A stretch of DNA of 64,000 nt. It comes from Cerrena zonata (Eukaryota; Basidiomycota; Agaricomycetes; Polyporales; Cerrenaceae). Positions 34,348 through 47,500 of this stretch are shown here, one piece after another; position 1 is the stretch's first letter, and every line of letters starts with the position of its first letter. Made by a program: the position numbers and the translations under genes. The stretch spans positions 682,001 to 746,000 of the forward strand of contig JASBNA010000016.1 of assembly GCA_038087015.1 (NCBI GenBank). The letters run 5' to 3'. The notes beneath the pieces were generated by a model, which saw nothing but the letters and a program-made list of their open reading frames with translations, made no database searches and was not told where the DNA came from.

Positions 34348-35640
34348 ATGTCCTACGATACTACGATACCCACCGTCTCCGATATTTTGAAATGGTGCCC
34401 AACCTTAGTGGTTCCCAACCCTTTCCCCATCAAGAACGTTCTGCATTATGTTGATTCCAAGTCGACTTTGGCCACATGCTCCCCCCTCTTCTCGAAAGTG
34501 GTCACCTCAAATAGCAATACTGCATTGGCGGACTGTTTATTGACCATAGCTGCTCCTTCAGACGGTTTCTGCTTGGTCCAGCGCATCCCTCCCTTGTCAA
34601 AGCTTGCACTTCACAATACTAGATTTAGCCTCCCGGAAATGGCGAACCTCCTTCGCTGGCTGCCAGAGCTCGAGGACTTCGCTCTTGTTGATCCCATTCT
34701 CACAGATAGACATCAACACAACAAGTTTATCTACAAAGACGCGTTTTTCTTTTCCTTGAAGATCCTTACTGTCACGGCCACGGCCCACTCCGAGTCATGG
34801 CCCCTCACTGATTATGGACTGTTCCTGTCAAGGATACTCCCTATGTTCGAGACTATTGAACACTGCAACGCCACATACGCGGAAGAAGACCCTAGTGATC
34901 TCGTCATCGAACCCTCATTTCTGGGACACCCTCAGACTCTTCTCACAAAGCTCGGAACATAAAATTGGTGACTAGAAGGCTCTTGTTGCACCACATTTTG
35001 ACACACATCCGGCGTAAAGAGCTTTCTGTTAGGGTGGAGGACCTCTATGAAGTTATACGAAGCGATAGGGTGTTCTACTTTCCTGGAGATTGGAAGAAGT
35101 TACATGTTGAACGTTATCATTTGGACATTCATCGCTGTGAAGCGGACCGCTATTTGAGCGCAAGTGATTTTGATGGTATGTACTATCTACACATCTGACC
35201 TGGTATTTTACTGATATATTTCGGTAACAGCAAAGATCTCCATCTCTCCAATGCTTAAGCTTCAAGAGCTTCTTTTCCGTGTGAAGGAATGTACCATCGA
35301 TCTGCGACCCATACAGACCTTCGACTCTGTCATCACTCATGCTCGTGGTCTAATATGGCTCCTAAGACCCAGCATGGAACTTCAAGTATGCCTCCTTCTT
35401 CCCAAACTTCATAAGTGGCCGCATGAGTTCGATTTTCCGAGTTCAGTAGCTCCACACCCCCAGGATGTAAAGCTCCAAATCGAATTCAAAATCCACCTTT
35501 CTCAGGCTGGATCGACTCAAGCCTCCCCGGAATTCATAAGAAATGCCACGAAGAAATATAGGAATACTAATAGGAGGATAACAGTGGTACCTAGGCCTGA
35601 TACCACTGCGATGGAAGAATACTGGAGTTCGCGTTACTAA
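34348..35640 (+). pseudogene. F-box-like family copy D, frame broken in the middle
   Basis: Paralog of the gene at 32278. The first frame (34348-34962) covers the F-box-like start, PPLSKLALHNTRF and LLRWLPELEDFALVDPIL. The conserved KARNIKLVTRRLLL block that should follow is in the next frame, so a one-base shift or a 41-nt mini-intron (about 34893-34933) must lie near 34890-34945. The second half continues to an intron near 35175-35230 and a last exon (KISISPMLKLQELLF... to the stop at 35640). It could be a gene with an unusual short intron, a sequencing error, or a decaying copy like A and B. The divergence from copy C is high. Confidence 0.55.
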
Positions 35641-36316
35641 TAGCCTACTATCGCACCTGGGGAGTTCAAGTTTGACAGACGCCGTTTTATCGAACTCTAT
35701 GAGTTAGGCACTTTCCACTCAGAATGAAAATCCAGTATGGTAGGATATTGTAACTAGATACTATTACATGCATTCTTTCAATTTTCAGACGAAACGGTCC
35801 AGAATTGCATGTGCCAGAGGACAATATGACGATATGCAGCCCCATCTTCAAGCAGATCTTGGTAGATCGCTGGCGAATGCCTCGACGGATCCTCCTCAAA
35901 TGGGCAGATAAGATAGAAATATATATTTATAGCATACTTTAGTAGTCTGATCCTACAATTACAGTAGGGGTCAGAGTAGAGTTAACTTATCTTCCGAGTG
36001 TTCATGCAAATGTGACATGAGCTACTACAATTGCGTTCACACGCTCTTGTCAAACTCACTAAGTTATGCTTGACAAATAACCAATGCCCAGTTTATTCAT
36101 TTACGATTGACGGAATTACATATATTTCATTCACCGCCCCTGCGTCCCGCACCCGCAGAACGACATAGCTTCTCGTTACCCGAATTACAATAGCTTTACT
36201 GCGCAGAAATAATAGAAAATAGCGTTCTTGACATCATCGGAACTGTGTACAATTGTACTTGTCAGTGATTGTCCCTGTCGTTGGAAGTATGATATTGTTT
36301 ACGCACAATAGGATAA
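35641..36316. other. Intergenic
   Basis: No gene recognised; AT-rich flank. Confidence 0.45.
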
Positions 36317-36557
36317 CTATGATTTGTGAAATCCTCGGGAAGTCCCACGACGAATCGCCGAGTGGGAGTATCTGGAACCTAGGAATAGTCCTCCTAAATC
36401 CACCTCCCTTTTCAAAATGTCAGAAACGACTCCGAAGGGTATGAGATAAGGAATTAGTAAGTACATACATTCCTTGAGAGGGAGCTTTGTACATTGCAGG
36501 ATAGGCAAGAGCGGGAGACAGCAGAGCAAGGACACAGACAACGGAAAAGGAGCGCAT
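36317..36557 (-). CDS. Small secreted protein (59 aa), tentative
   Basis: Model complement(36317..36407, 36469..36557). The first exon encodes a strong signal peptide (MRSFSVVCVLALLSPALAYP). The donor GTATGT and a CTGAC branch site 12 nt before the AAAAG acceptor give a 61-nt intron. The second exon adds a short Gly/Ser/Arg-rich tail. There are no cysteines in the mature part. No family is recognised; the signal peptide is the only strong evidence. Confidence 0.42.
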
Positions 36558-37523
36558 TGTTGTTTGCTGATGTTGAATTTGATAATGTTTGATGTTCGTG
36601 TCGAGAGAAAAGACAGCTAGGAGAACGCTAGGATACTTGTCAACACCAGAGCCCGGTTTCACCAGTTCACTACTCAGTCCTAGAAAGCCTACTTACAGAG
36701 AGAGATCGTGGTAGTGGTAAGGAGTCGGACAAGGGAGGAAAGACAGAATTAACGCAGGTAGTAGGGTGCGTGGTGAAAGAACAACAAGAGGGAGAAACAA
36801 AAGACCAACAAGGCTGACCGCCCGCGATAAGACCGCCACAGACAGCCTCTTTATATATTTGGTATCGAACAAGACGCTCCAGCCCCTCTGGTTTCAGTTC
36901 CGTTCTAGCCGCACCTGAGCTTCTCGCTTGGAAGCTCGGCTTCGGAATTGAGATTGAAGCCCAGAGCGTGATAAGTGTGATGTTGGCAGATGGCTCCATC
37001 GTGACGGTTGTCGCGGCTAGGCTCATGAATGGTAGGCAGTATGTTGAGCAGTTTCAAGTGTCCAGGTCAGAATCCGCCGAAGGCTCATGCTGAATACGCG
37101 CTGGTGTAAAGCTCATCCCGCTTATTGAGCGGTGTTACTACGATCAGGTGAAGCCTGAGCGAGAGAGGTCAGTCTGTACCGAAAGGTAACCGGTTACTCA
37201 GCGGAGTGACAGAGTTGTCAAAAATGGCATTGTGGCTTGACATGTCTTGATGGGATGATGTTGGGTAAAACCATCTATTTGAAAAATGTTGATCACCAAC
37301 CGAGGATGGAAGATGTGCTAATAAGGCAATAGCCTTTGATCCTAACACAACCAAACAACGCCAGATGTGTCACAGCGTCGTATACCATTTCTGTCTGTTC
37401 CAAAAATACAAGGTTGACTATATTCTAACTATACTCGAAGGTGTGGGATTGAATACCATTTTTTACAGAATGAATGCGTGTTAAATAATCCTCTTGTACA
37501 AGCTGCAACATCGCTATACTATT
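36558..37523. other. Intergenic
   Basis: Promoter of the small secreted protein and 3' flank of the TBC gene. A 118-codon minus-strand open frame (36670-37026) has no recognisable features. Confidence 0.4.
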
Positions 37524-39873
37524 CTACAAGTCTGGTAATTCACGTTGTATCAGTCTCGTCCATGTGCTTTCTCTCCACCATTCATCCATTGCATCAATTC
37601 TCTCCCACAACGTTTCTTCATCCACGCCATAAATCTCGTATTTTCCTCCATCAAGTACACGGCCGTCTCTTCGAGCTACTTCCAACGCTGCTTTATTTTC
37701 GCCTCTAGAATGTACAAAACCAATAATTAAGCAAAGAGTCTGAAGTGATGGATAAGGATTACGTACTTAAGCAGTTCTAGAAGCTCCTTTTTGTCGGGGA
37801 AGAAGAGCCGTGTTTCAAGGACACCAAGAACCGCGAGGGCGGCACGGTACAGGAACGAATCCCCTTCCAACATGAGAACATCCCATATCCGGGCACATGC
37901 TTCGAACGGTAGATGTTCCAGAAATAGGGACAGCAGCCAATCAGGAAGATAAGCGGCAGGCGAGATCTGATGCTGCTTAAAGTTGAAGTAAACTATAGCG
38001 ATCGAATGTCAGTAAACAGGGTCCGAAGAGAATGAGAGAAATATTACAGACTTTTCGGCATCCCGTCTGCTAACAGCGTGTCAAATATTCTAAGTCGGAT
38101 ATCAGGAAGCTGTGTCCAAAAAGTCGACACTTGGACGTACCGGTAGTAAGCTTCTACCTACAGAAAGCTGTCAGTTATGCAATTACCAACAAGTGCAATA
38201 CAAGACTTACATCATCTTTTGACGAAAGACCGCCATAGAACGACCGCATACAATGCCTCTCCAATAGGTTTCTCATGACCAGAAAACCTGGTGCAGGAGC
38301 CATATTGATTAACAGCATGGCAGCAATCTTTGCAACGCCTGTCACATAACCCAGCCCTTCATCTGACCTCGCGACTACCCAAGCACACAGCATATCCTTG
38401 AGATCTTGATACAGAGGACCTTTGCCTGACGTGAAGAGATGTAGCGAAGGTAACGTAGTATTGATATCATCTTCGATGAAACCCAGAACTGTTGTTGGGA
38501 ACGTTCCAGCTGCGAGGGCTCGATTCGCTCGTGCCAGGCAGGCCTTAAATGCGTCTAGATTAAGTAATCAATTTACTACGCGTTGCAGCATAGAGGTAAT
38601 GGAATGAAATACCTTTGCTCAATGCAAGATCGTTTCCAACAGCACTCTGCCACATTGTTGCACGTAGCTTGGTAGGGATCCATGCCACCAGATCTTTCGT
38701 AACGCCGGGTTCTTATGAACTACTCGCCAATCCGGTAGAATTTCCTTCTCCCACATATGTAAGGACTGCTCGATCCGCTGTTCCCGCGCATAACGTCGTT
38801 CTTGTAAGGCTTTACGTCGTTTCTCCTCTAGCAATGCAGATAATTAAAGGGAACACAATCGCATATAGTGAGCAAAGATCCGACTGAACTGATAAACATC
38901 TCATTCACATAACGAAGCAACCAGAGAAAATAGACTCACCGGCTACTCGACTCTGTTTCATCATCTTCTCCCAATCCGCCATGTGTTTCTTATCCTCCGT
39001 ACGAGGTTTCGGCGGAAGGAAATGAGGTCGCGTTTTACTGATGACTTTGTCTAAAGCACTAGGTCCTAAGGACTTGGTGGGACGATGGCGAGTAGATGTG
39101 GACGCGACAGATGTGGTGGACTGCGCAGACGAAGGAGTAGGAAGGGATGAAGAAGAAGGGATAGGGATCGAGACTGAGGATGCTGATGCGATGCTGGCAG
39201 AGGAACGAGGAGTAAGAGACTGGCTTGCATTTGTTGAATCTTGTGACTGCTTGGAATAGTGCTGTGGAGTATGCGGTTCGGGCGGCGGTACAGATACCTC
39301 TTGTACGGTAGCCTGAGCAGCGGTATCATCGTGTACTTCGATTTGCACAGCAGGATAAGCATGTTCCTCTTCCACCGTCTCTTTAGGCTTCTCTAGTTCG
39401 TCCTCTGGGTCAGGAGGATTACTGTGGTCCGACAGAGAAACAGTAGAGAATTCACTAGCAAGTTGGACGTCATTCAGAGAATCAGGATGCGAATGCGATG
39501 GGTGGGAGAACGTCTGTGACTCTGGGGAAGGAGGTTGTTGCATAGGAGGAGAAATAGGTTCATCATGCACAGAAGCATTGATGTCGAAAGTCGAAACAGA
39601 GGCATCCGTTTCGTGGTCAACGGAGTACCCGATCTTAGCTGTGAACCCTTCTATATCGTGATTCCAATCGTCGTCTCGAGGAATACTTTTATGCAACTCC
39701 TCGCGAAGAGCAGCAGGAGAGAAATCAAAGGTCACGTCGTTGTCATCTGTATCCGAAAATGCATCGTCGAGGGAGAATCCCTGACTTCGGTGGATAGCTG
39801 ATGCCGCGGGGGCTGCGCCCTGAGTGTAAACAACGTCGAGCTCGTCGTCTGAGAGCTCTTCCATGGTACGCAA
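37524..39873 (-). CDS. TBC-domain protein lacking catalytic fingers
   Basis: TBC domains normally act as GTPase activators for Rab proteins. Exon 1 (39873 to about 38936) encodes an acidic, Ser/Pro-rich disordered region. The domain starts with WEKEILPDWRVVHKNPALRK and continues through MWQSAVGNDLALS, IEDDINTTLPSLHLF, GYVTGVAKIAAMLLIN, FLVMRNLLERHCM, YLPDWLLSLFLEHLP and ARIWDVLMLEGDSFLYRAAL. The last exon (37708-37524) encodes a charged C-terminus. The two catalytic positions are replaced: Thr instead of the arginine finger in IxxDxxR, and Thr instead of Gln in YxQ. There is also a one-base break in frame near 38676-38684, at the conserved WxGIP motif. The gene is divergent from GCP4, with about 365 bp between starts. 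Confidence 0.85.
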
Positions 39874-40238
39874 GTTCTTGAGACGTTAGAATGGGTGATA
39901 CAGAGGGTGTGTTATGAGAAGGACATGAAAGTTATGGGAGACGGTTGCCTGGAGTGAGGGAGAGCTGTGTAGAGCAACGAGCGGGGAGCCCGTCCGACTG
40001 TGGTCCTGACTGTGCTCTCACCAGACGCGATCATCAATATCATTCCTCTTCCCAGCCCGCGTCCTGCCTCTTCTCCTGACATTGCGACCGCCACATCAAG
40101 AACCTAAGCCAAGACGACGTTTAGACCGGGGATTGAGTTAGAGTTAGAGGAGTTGGAGTGAGAAAGAGAACGACGGTAAGCAACTGCTTAAACTCCTGAT
40201 CCCGTCTTCACGTTGACGAAACAGGCTTGACTCCGCTC

Positions 40239-42641
40239 ATGATTGCAGAAATATTCCTCATCCTTGCCGGTCACTCGTCTTCTCTCTTTCCATCAGGTCC
40301 CTCAGTTCATCCCGCTTTCGTACCTCTCCTCCATCCTGGTGAGAAGCAATGCCTCGAATCTCTGGGCCAGATTGCTTCACGGTATCGCACAATCAAAACT
40401 GCAACTAGCACTCTTGCGAAATTGCCTTCGAGATACATTGCTGCACTATGTGCGCGGCTCTCTATGATACTCAAGGACGAGTATGAAGCTCTGGTGATCG
40501 ACACCGAAGCCAAAGTCCTCCAACGGGATTCAAGTCTGGTCGGAGCAGGTTCATTCGTACCTCTATCCTCTATACGCGCAATATTTGCCGAATGGGACGC
40601 GCCATTGGCTGCTCTGGAGTCTCTAGTACAGGAGCTCGAAGAGGAAAGGTATCTGCGACCAGGACCTCTCATCGACATGCTCTTAACGCGTTCACATACT
40701 GGCGTACACCGCGTCGGCTCGATATATGCGCAACTATGCGAATCCGTCCAACGCGTATGGGTTCGTCAACTGATCGCATACCTTATTCATGGGTCGCTGG
40801 ATCCTATAGATCCACTTGTTTCCGAGGAATATGTCTTACTTGAGGGAACTGTTCCGAGCTGTGTGTCTATGCAGAGCAAGAACTCGATAGGCTACGTCGG
40901 ACGAGCCATTGCCACTGTTAAGGCCGCGAAATGGGAAAAACAGTTCCCAAGGAGCCTTGCAGTTGAGCATATGAAGTTGCTCGAAAGCGTACTTCCTCAG
41001 GACCAGTACGAGTTTGATAGGATCATCGCCGAAATTCGTGTCACAGTGAGCGAATGGCTCTGGCTGAATGTCCTCACGCAGAAAGACGTCGAAGAAGCAG
41101 TTGACTCGCTGTAAGTTTCCATGTCACTCCACTTAATTTGAATAAGCCTAAATGCTTAGTTTTTAGAGCGAATTACTTCCTCATACGAAATGGCGAATTT
41201 GCCCTTTCGCTTATTCGGGAACTCGAACGTTTGAAAATATCAAGATTGACAGGACGTTCGGGTTCGAACTCCATGATCAGAGAGCAAGATCTTCAGCTAG
41301 CTTTACTTCGTTCATCACTCGGAACTACTGCTCAACAAGACCCTGCCCTCTCGCGGCTTCGATTTACTCTACCTTCAGGTCCCCTTCGGCCTTTGCTACC
41401 TTCTCTCGCGAACACTCGTTCTGCCAAAGACATCTCAACATCTTTCTCAGGCGGAGTTGAACCTATCTCGTTTGATGACCTACTCCTTGGCACTCCCTTA
41501 ATTCTGAACTATACCGTCTCATGGCCTTTGGATCTCTTCCTCTATCCATCTGACCTCCAGATCTATGGAGCGCTTTTCGCTTACCTATCTGCCCTTCGCA
41601 AAACCCACACGCGCATACACGTTTGTTGGACTTCGCTATCTAACTCACAAAGAGCACGGAGACGATGGACAGGACTCAACGAGGGTGGCACAGTAGAGGA
41701 TTTGGAAGCTAGGAAAGAGTTGTTGAGATGCGGGTGGGGTCTCGTTAGAGAGATGGATTGGTTCCTCGATACCATACTTGGGTATGTGATGACAGATGTG
41801 GTGGATGTCGAATTTATGAGGATGAAGAGACAACTCCTTCCTGAGAAGGCGATACAGCCCCTGAGTAGACAGGCTACTGGAGTACAATCACCGGCAGAGG
41901 GCACACCTTCACAACCTTCTCAGCCAATCTCGACTCAGCCCTCTGGAACATTACCTACTTCGCAAAGTCTAGCCTCGAATGCATCATCTAGTGGCCAACT
42001 AGACTTCTCGACTCTTCGCATCATCCATTCGACCTACCTGGAGAGACTTCTAACAGGCAGCCTGTTGTCCAATAATGCTCTGACTGCTATCATTCGTGCA
42101 GTCCTGGAGGTCTGCGAGCAACTTGTTGCTCAAGTGGAGAGATGGGGTGGGGATATCTTACCAGCTCTGCTCTTTGAAGGCAGTATAACTGCCAATGACG
42201 ACAGCAGAGTAGGAGAAATGGTTGAAGAGCGGCGAACTACTGTTGCAGAGATCAACGAGGTAATTTATGCTCCCATTCTTCACATCGTCCTATTCATTCA
42301 CTGACGTATCCTTACGTACCCCGCAGTCATTCAATACCCTTTTGGAATCGTTCTACGAGCAACTCACCCTGTCCACGACGCAACAGCCTTTCACAGCTGC
42401 CACAGATGCTTCAAAATCGATGGTCTATAATATGAGTACGACTAACGCTTCAGGGTTCCACACTTTCATTAGACCGAAACGTGGTAAACGGCTGGAGGGA
42501 GACGAAGAAGTGAGAAGACATGTGGAGAGGTTGCTGTTGAGGCTAGATTTCAATGGAGAGTTTTCCAAGCATAGGGCAGCGAGGAATTCGAGGTCTCAGG
42601 AGCCCGGCGAAGAGATTTTGAAAGAGGGAGGGTTGTCGTAG
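40239..42641 (+). CDS. Gamma-tubulin complex component 4 (Spc97/Spc98 family)
   Basis: Subunit of the gamma-tubulin ring complex that nucleates microtubules at the spindle pole body. Exons 40239..41110, 41167..42259, 42327..42641; 759 aa. The N-terminus MIAEIFLILAGHSSSLF matches the characteristic GCP4 start. The N-terminal grip region has LGQIASRYRTIK and LQELEEERYLRPGPLIDML; after it come CESVQRVWVRQL, WLHGSL-like IAYLIHGSL, and EEYVLLEGTVPSCV. The C-terminal grip region has NYTVSWPLDLFLYPSDLQIY, then a low-complexity insert (41880-41980), then a conserved tail. The lack of a long N-terminal extension favours GCP4 over GCP2, 3, 5 or 6. Confidence 0.92.
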
Positions 42642-42865
42642 TTTTCTTGGATCTGTACTATATCTCTTGTAGCGTACAAAACTGTATACTGTAGTGTTTG
42701 CTTGGTATAATTGTTGAGCATTCGTCATCTGAAGCGAATGATTGCATTTTTTGACATGGGTGATAATCTAGGCGATGGTAGTGATGAGAGGGCGATAATG
42801 ATCTCACTGGACTGGTGACACGAGCGATTGCATCTTGGATAAAAAGCAAAGCAGTCGGAGGTCGA

Positions 42866-44160
42866 ATGACTTCTTCTGTCGCTCTCCGCAGACTATCTCA
42901 GCAGATCAGACATCTTTCTGCATCTACCACCACCATGGCTCGTATGTCCGCCTTCGCCGTCCCTCCATGCCTCGTCATCACTAACCACTGTACATTCCAG
43001 AGCTTACTCCCCGCCTCATCGGCGCGCCCAACACTCTCGGTATGTGTAGACATCCTTGCAAAGTAGTCCAAGTTCTGACAACATTTTACTCAACCAGACC
43101 ACCGTGTGTTCGTCGAGCAACAGGGCCAGGTCCTCTCCCCATGGCACGACATTCCCTTGTTCGCCGACAAGAACAATGGTATCCTCAACATGATCGTTGA
43201 GATTCCCCGTTGGACCAACGCCAAGATGGAAATCTCCAAGGAGGAGCCATTCAACCCCATCAAGCAAGATATCAAGAAAGGCCGTCTCCGTTACGTCCGC
43301 AACTGCTTCCCCCACCACGGTTACATCTGGAACTACGGTGCTTTCCCTCAGGTTCGTCATCTTCTTTTTCATCTACTCTATTCATATCAAATTGCTTTTT
43401 CGTCGTTCTTGGATTGTGGAATCGTGGTGACTAACACGCATATATGCACTTTTTAGACTTGGGAAGACCCCGCTCAAGTCCACCCCGAGACCAAGGCTAA
43501 GGGTGACAACGATCCTCTCGATGTTTGCGAAATCGGTGAACAAGTCGGCTACGTCGGCCAAGTCAAGCAGGTCAAGGTCCTCGGCATCATGGCTCTCCTC
43601 GACGAGGGTGAGACCGACTGGAAGGTCCTCGTCGTTGACGTCAACGACCCCCTTGCCCCCAAGTTGAACGACATTGAGGATGTCGAACGTCACCTCCCTG
43701 GTTTGGTCCGTGCCACCAATGAGTGGTTCAGGATCTACAAGATCCCCGATGGCAAGCCCGAGAACCAGTTCGCTTTCTCTGGTGAGGCTAAGAACAAGAA
43801 GTACGCTACCGAGATCATCCACGAGTGTCACGAAGCATGGCGTCGTCTTGCTGCTGGCGAGAGTCCCGCAAAGACTGCTAGCTACGACCTTTCTATGTAC
43901 GTTTGAATTTTTCTGCCGTCTAAGTAAATAGCTAACCTCTTATGATCTCGTAGCCGCAACGTCACCATCCCCAACTCTCCCGGATTCACCAGCAAGAGCG
44001 ACCCCGTCTACGCTGGGTTGCCCCCCGACTCCAGGAAGGCTCCTGCACCCATTGAGCCTGCTAGTAAGTCGCAGTCATCCATGTTTTGTCTTACTCGTTC
44101 TCTGACCATCCATATCTTCCAGTCTCCAAGTGGTTCTACATCTCATCTGCTCAGGTCTAG
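42866..44160 (+). CDS. IPP1: Inorganic pyrophosphatase with an optional mitochondrial presequence
   Basis: Hydrolyses pyrophosphate to two phosphates, pulling biosynthetic reactions forward. Exons 42866..42941, 43001..43039, 43098..43351, 43457..43896, 43954..44063, 44123..44160; 318 aa. Family I signature [11 protein letters not shown], with the rest of the active site ([34 protein letters not shown]). There are two in-frame ATGs in exon 1. From 42866 the first 23 residues ([20 protein letters not shown]...) are basic, hydroxylated and free of acidic residues, like a mitochondrial targeting peptide. From 42935 the protein has the normal cytosolic length (295 aa). Dual targeting from one gene is therefore likely (inference). 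Confidence 0.95.
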
Positions 44161-44550
44161 CTCAGAGAGGTATCTCGGCTTTAATACTGAGTCTAGGACA
44201 AAAGCTGTTTGCTACGGCTGGACCTTACATAGATTGTCGCATGTTGCTCTCTAGTGTTTGAGCAGGTACCATAGTTTTAGGAGAAGTCACGAAATCAAAA
44301 CATTCAAGTTGCATCATTTCCTCAACGATGTTAGAGACTCGAAACTTCGTGACTGAATGTATGGGAAAAGGTATGAATACAGAGAGGTAAAATTGAGCTC
44401 ATTAACGTTCGTTGTGTAAATGCAAGAAAGCGAAAGACGTATGATAGTGGTGCGACAGCTATGCGGAATAAGAACGGGAAATGATTGAGGTGTCTGCGGC
44501 CGCATAAAATATAGAATGAGACTTGAAGAACGTGTGTAAAAACAAACGTT

Positions 44551-47500
44551 CTAGCGCGACTTTTCGATGGTACCATCTTGTGTTGGGGGATACCTGCAGT
44601 AGCGATCCGAGATAAAGGTGACGGTCCATGTTCCTATAAGACGGGGAGACATCAGTATAGAATTATAAGTTTACGAGGAACGAATGACATACCCTCCAAT
44701 GATGAAAAGATAGAATACTCCTTCGTAGTGATACCAGAGACAGTATGAGTTTCTAGCACTTTACCCTGCACACCCTTCTTGGTAGTAAGCTCCGTACGTT
44801 GGTACGTGAACGTAAACGGCGGCTCTCCAACGAGTGTAAACACGATTTCAGCTTGGTCACCTTCGTGAATGTCCTGGATAATTCGTTTACCGTGTCCCAC
44901 TTGTGCGGCAGGCAAAGGATGAACGGAGTATCGTAGGTCGGTAACAGCAGTCTTGCACATCTTGTGTTGATGCGCGATAGACGTGATCGCGAATTCGCCA
45001 GGTTGGTCTTGAGCAATGGCAAAAGGTGAAGTTTTCACCTCCTGGACTTGAGACTTGCTATTGATGCGGTACCCGACATTCCATGGCGGAGTACCCTCTA
45101 ATTGGAACTGAGTAACATCTCCAACACAATAGTGCTCCCTCCTATCGAATGGTACAATAGCAGCAGTTTCAGCAACATCCACCCAAACAGATTTAAAGTG
45201 TGGGTCAGGAGCGGTCTGTGCACAATGCGAGGCATCTTGAACAGACTCGATAGTGACAAGATGAGGTCCGATGGATTTGAAGACGTAGTTCGGAATATTG
45301 AGTTTCCACACGTAGTCATTCAACTCGATAGTCTCCTTGTAAGTCTCACTGGCCGCTCGGTTCCAAATAGAAAGCTCCAGCTTGAAAGGTGGGGTACCTT
45401 CAAGAATGATAGCACCATCAGCACCAGTTGCCTCATGCGGTGACAGTGCATCATTGAAGCAATAGCTCAACCTATGGCTATTCCTGAATTTGGCTGAGGG
45501 TCTCATGAGAACTTGCTGCTCGAAGACCAAACGCTCTGCTCGCGGGATAATTGCATGCTTGTTTTTGGCTAATGGGTAAGAGGCATCGCCGATTTGCTTC
45601 ACTTCGTAGTATATACGTCCTGCGTCCCCAGTGCGAAGCTGGAATCGAGTACGGGGTTGGATGCTGCTGAACGTAGGTTGGTCAAGAATCTTCGTACCAC
45701 CGTGTTCAGCGTCTTGAGCGATGTTGTACATGATTTGGAAAGGGGGTTTGCCTTCATACGATTATCAGGATTTACGCCAATTGAAGCTAAATTCTTTACT
45801 TACCAGTCAAATCAAGGTCAACATGGTCGGGTAAGCCTTCACAAATGGCAGGAAGGATATTTGATCCGTTGAAGGCTTCGTATGTCGCCTGAACTTCGGG
45901 TGAGAGCTTAGCAGCGGGTCGAGGGACCCAGTCGACAAGGTACGTAGAGGCATCCTCCGCAATTGTTCCAGGACATTGAGAATCGTTAATCTGCACAGTC
46001 ATGTAAGCAAATGTAGTAAATTTGTCAGAGCGAGTGACTTACCTCGATAATCTCATATAGACCCTTCTGTGAGACGTGGAGTTCATCGTTAGGGCCGTAA
46101 AGCGTGACCGTCTGTACATTCCTAGGGTCTTCCATACGTTTATATTTCATCTTCCAAGGCTGTAGAAACGTGGTCAATAAATGATATTCATCATAGAAGA
46201 AATGAAACTTACACCATCACCAGTGAGACGTAATGGAAGGGTAGCCTTTTCACCCTCTAGGATAGTGATTTGACGTCTCTCCTTGGTGCCATAGAATTTA
46301 GCAGTAGGCTAGAAAGTGAACGTCTCACGTCAGCGCATATTAAGCTCAACAGAATAAAATTCTTACCTTAACTCTGCGAACATTGACTGTGATGCCAGGA
46401 ACGGCCAACGAACGCTTGCAGCCATAAGCATCTTCCACGCTCACTACATCCCATACGGTAAGCAAAACGAATGAAACAAACGAAAAGGATAGCACGTACC
46501 AAGATCAATCTCAAAGGCACCTCCATCCCTATCAATAACGGTCGGAATCGGTACTTGGATCCTCTTCTTAGGTGTAGTAATCTTCTCCACACGAACAACC
46601 TCAGAGCCCTTTGGTCCAACAACCTGAACATCGAGGTTCCAAGGACCAGTACCCCGCAGATCAACATCGACATCGACAGTCTTCCCAGAACAACTGTTGA
46701 TCTTTCGCTTGCTTCTCCCACCAGAGGAAGCGTGGTGTGCGAAGTCAGCAGAAGCAGGAGGGTGGACCACTTGGTCAATACTGGGACCTTTGAGTGCCAC
46801 TTTCTTGTAGTTTGCATCGCTTAGTTGGAGGAAGGTGAAGGTGTAGTGACCACTGCGTTCGGGTTGAATTGTAAGTTCTCCCCGAGAAGTTGCAAAGGTC
46901 TTGACGAGCTCCCTCGCTGGCTCGTTGTCTCGTTGCATGTTGTAATAAACTTGGAATGGCGGAGTTCCATGGAGTACGAGACCGGCAGAGACACCAATGT
47001 CACCAGAGCTATTCGAAAGAAGGTCAGCCTCAGCGTATCAGCACATCACATCTGTACTTACCATTCATGAATTTTCTTCCATTCGATTTCGGCAGTAGGC
47101 AATGGTCTCTCAACAACTTTGCACGTCTCAGGGCTCAGAACGTCACCTTCACAATATTTGCCCTTGATTCCAAGAATAGTATACTCTCCAGGGGTAGAAG
47201 CTTTGATTCGAAGGTCTTTCCTTTCGCCTTCTGTAGTGAACTTTTGAGTCCAAGGCTTGAGCTTCTTCGAACTCTTTGACCCTTCTTCGGCATCTGTTGG
47301 ACGATATTGGACGGTAACATCCCAAGGTCCATCTTCACGATCTGAATCCCTAGCGGAGACACTGAGAGAAGCCTCAGCACCAATGAGAAGAGGTGCTGGT
47401 CTGCCTGGTACACATCCTGTGAAAGATACAGCAGGTCGTCGTAGTACAGTGGTGGTGCGAGTGATTTTAGAAACATCGTCTGGAGCATGAGAACCTGCGG

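Noticed and set aside
36670..37026. 118-codon minus-strand open frame
   Set aside because: Low-complexity and without motifs; most likely promoter or UTR sequence of the small secreted protein gene.
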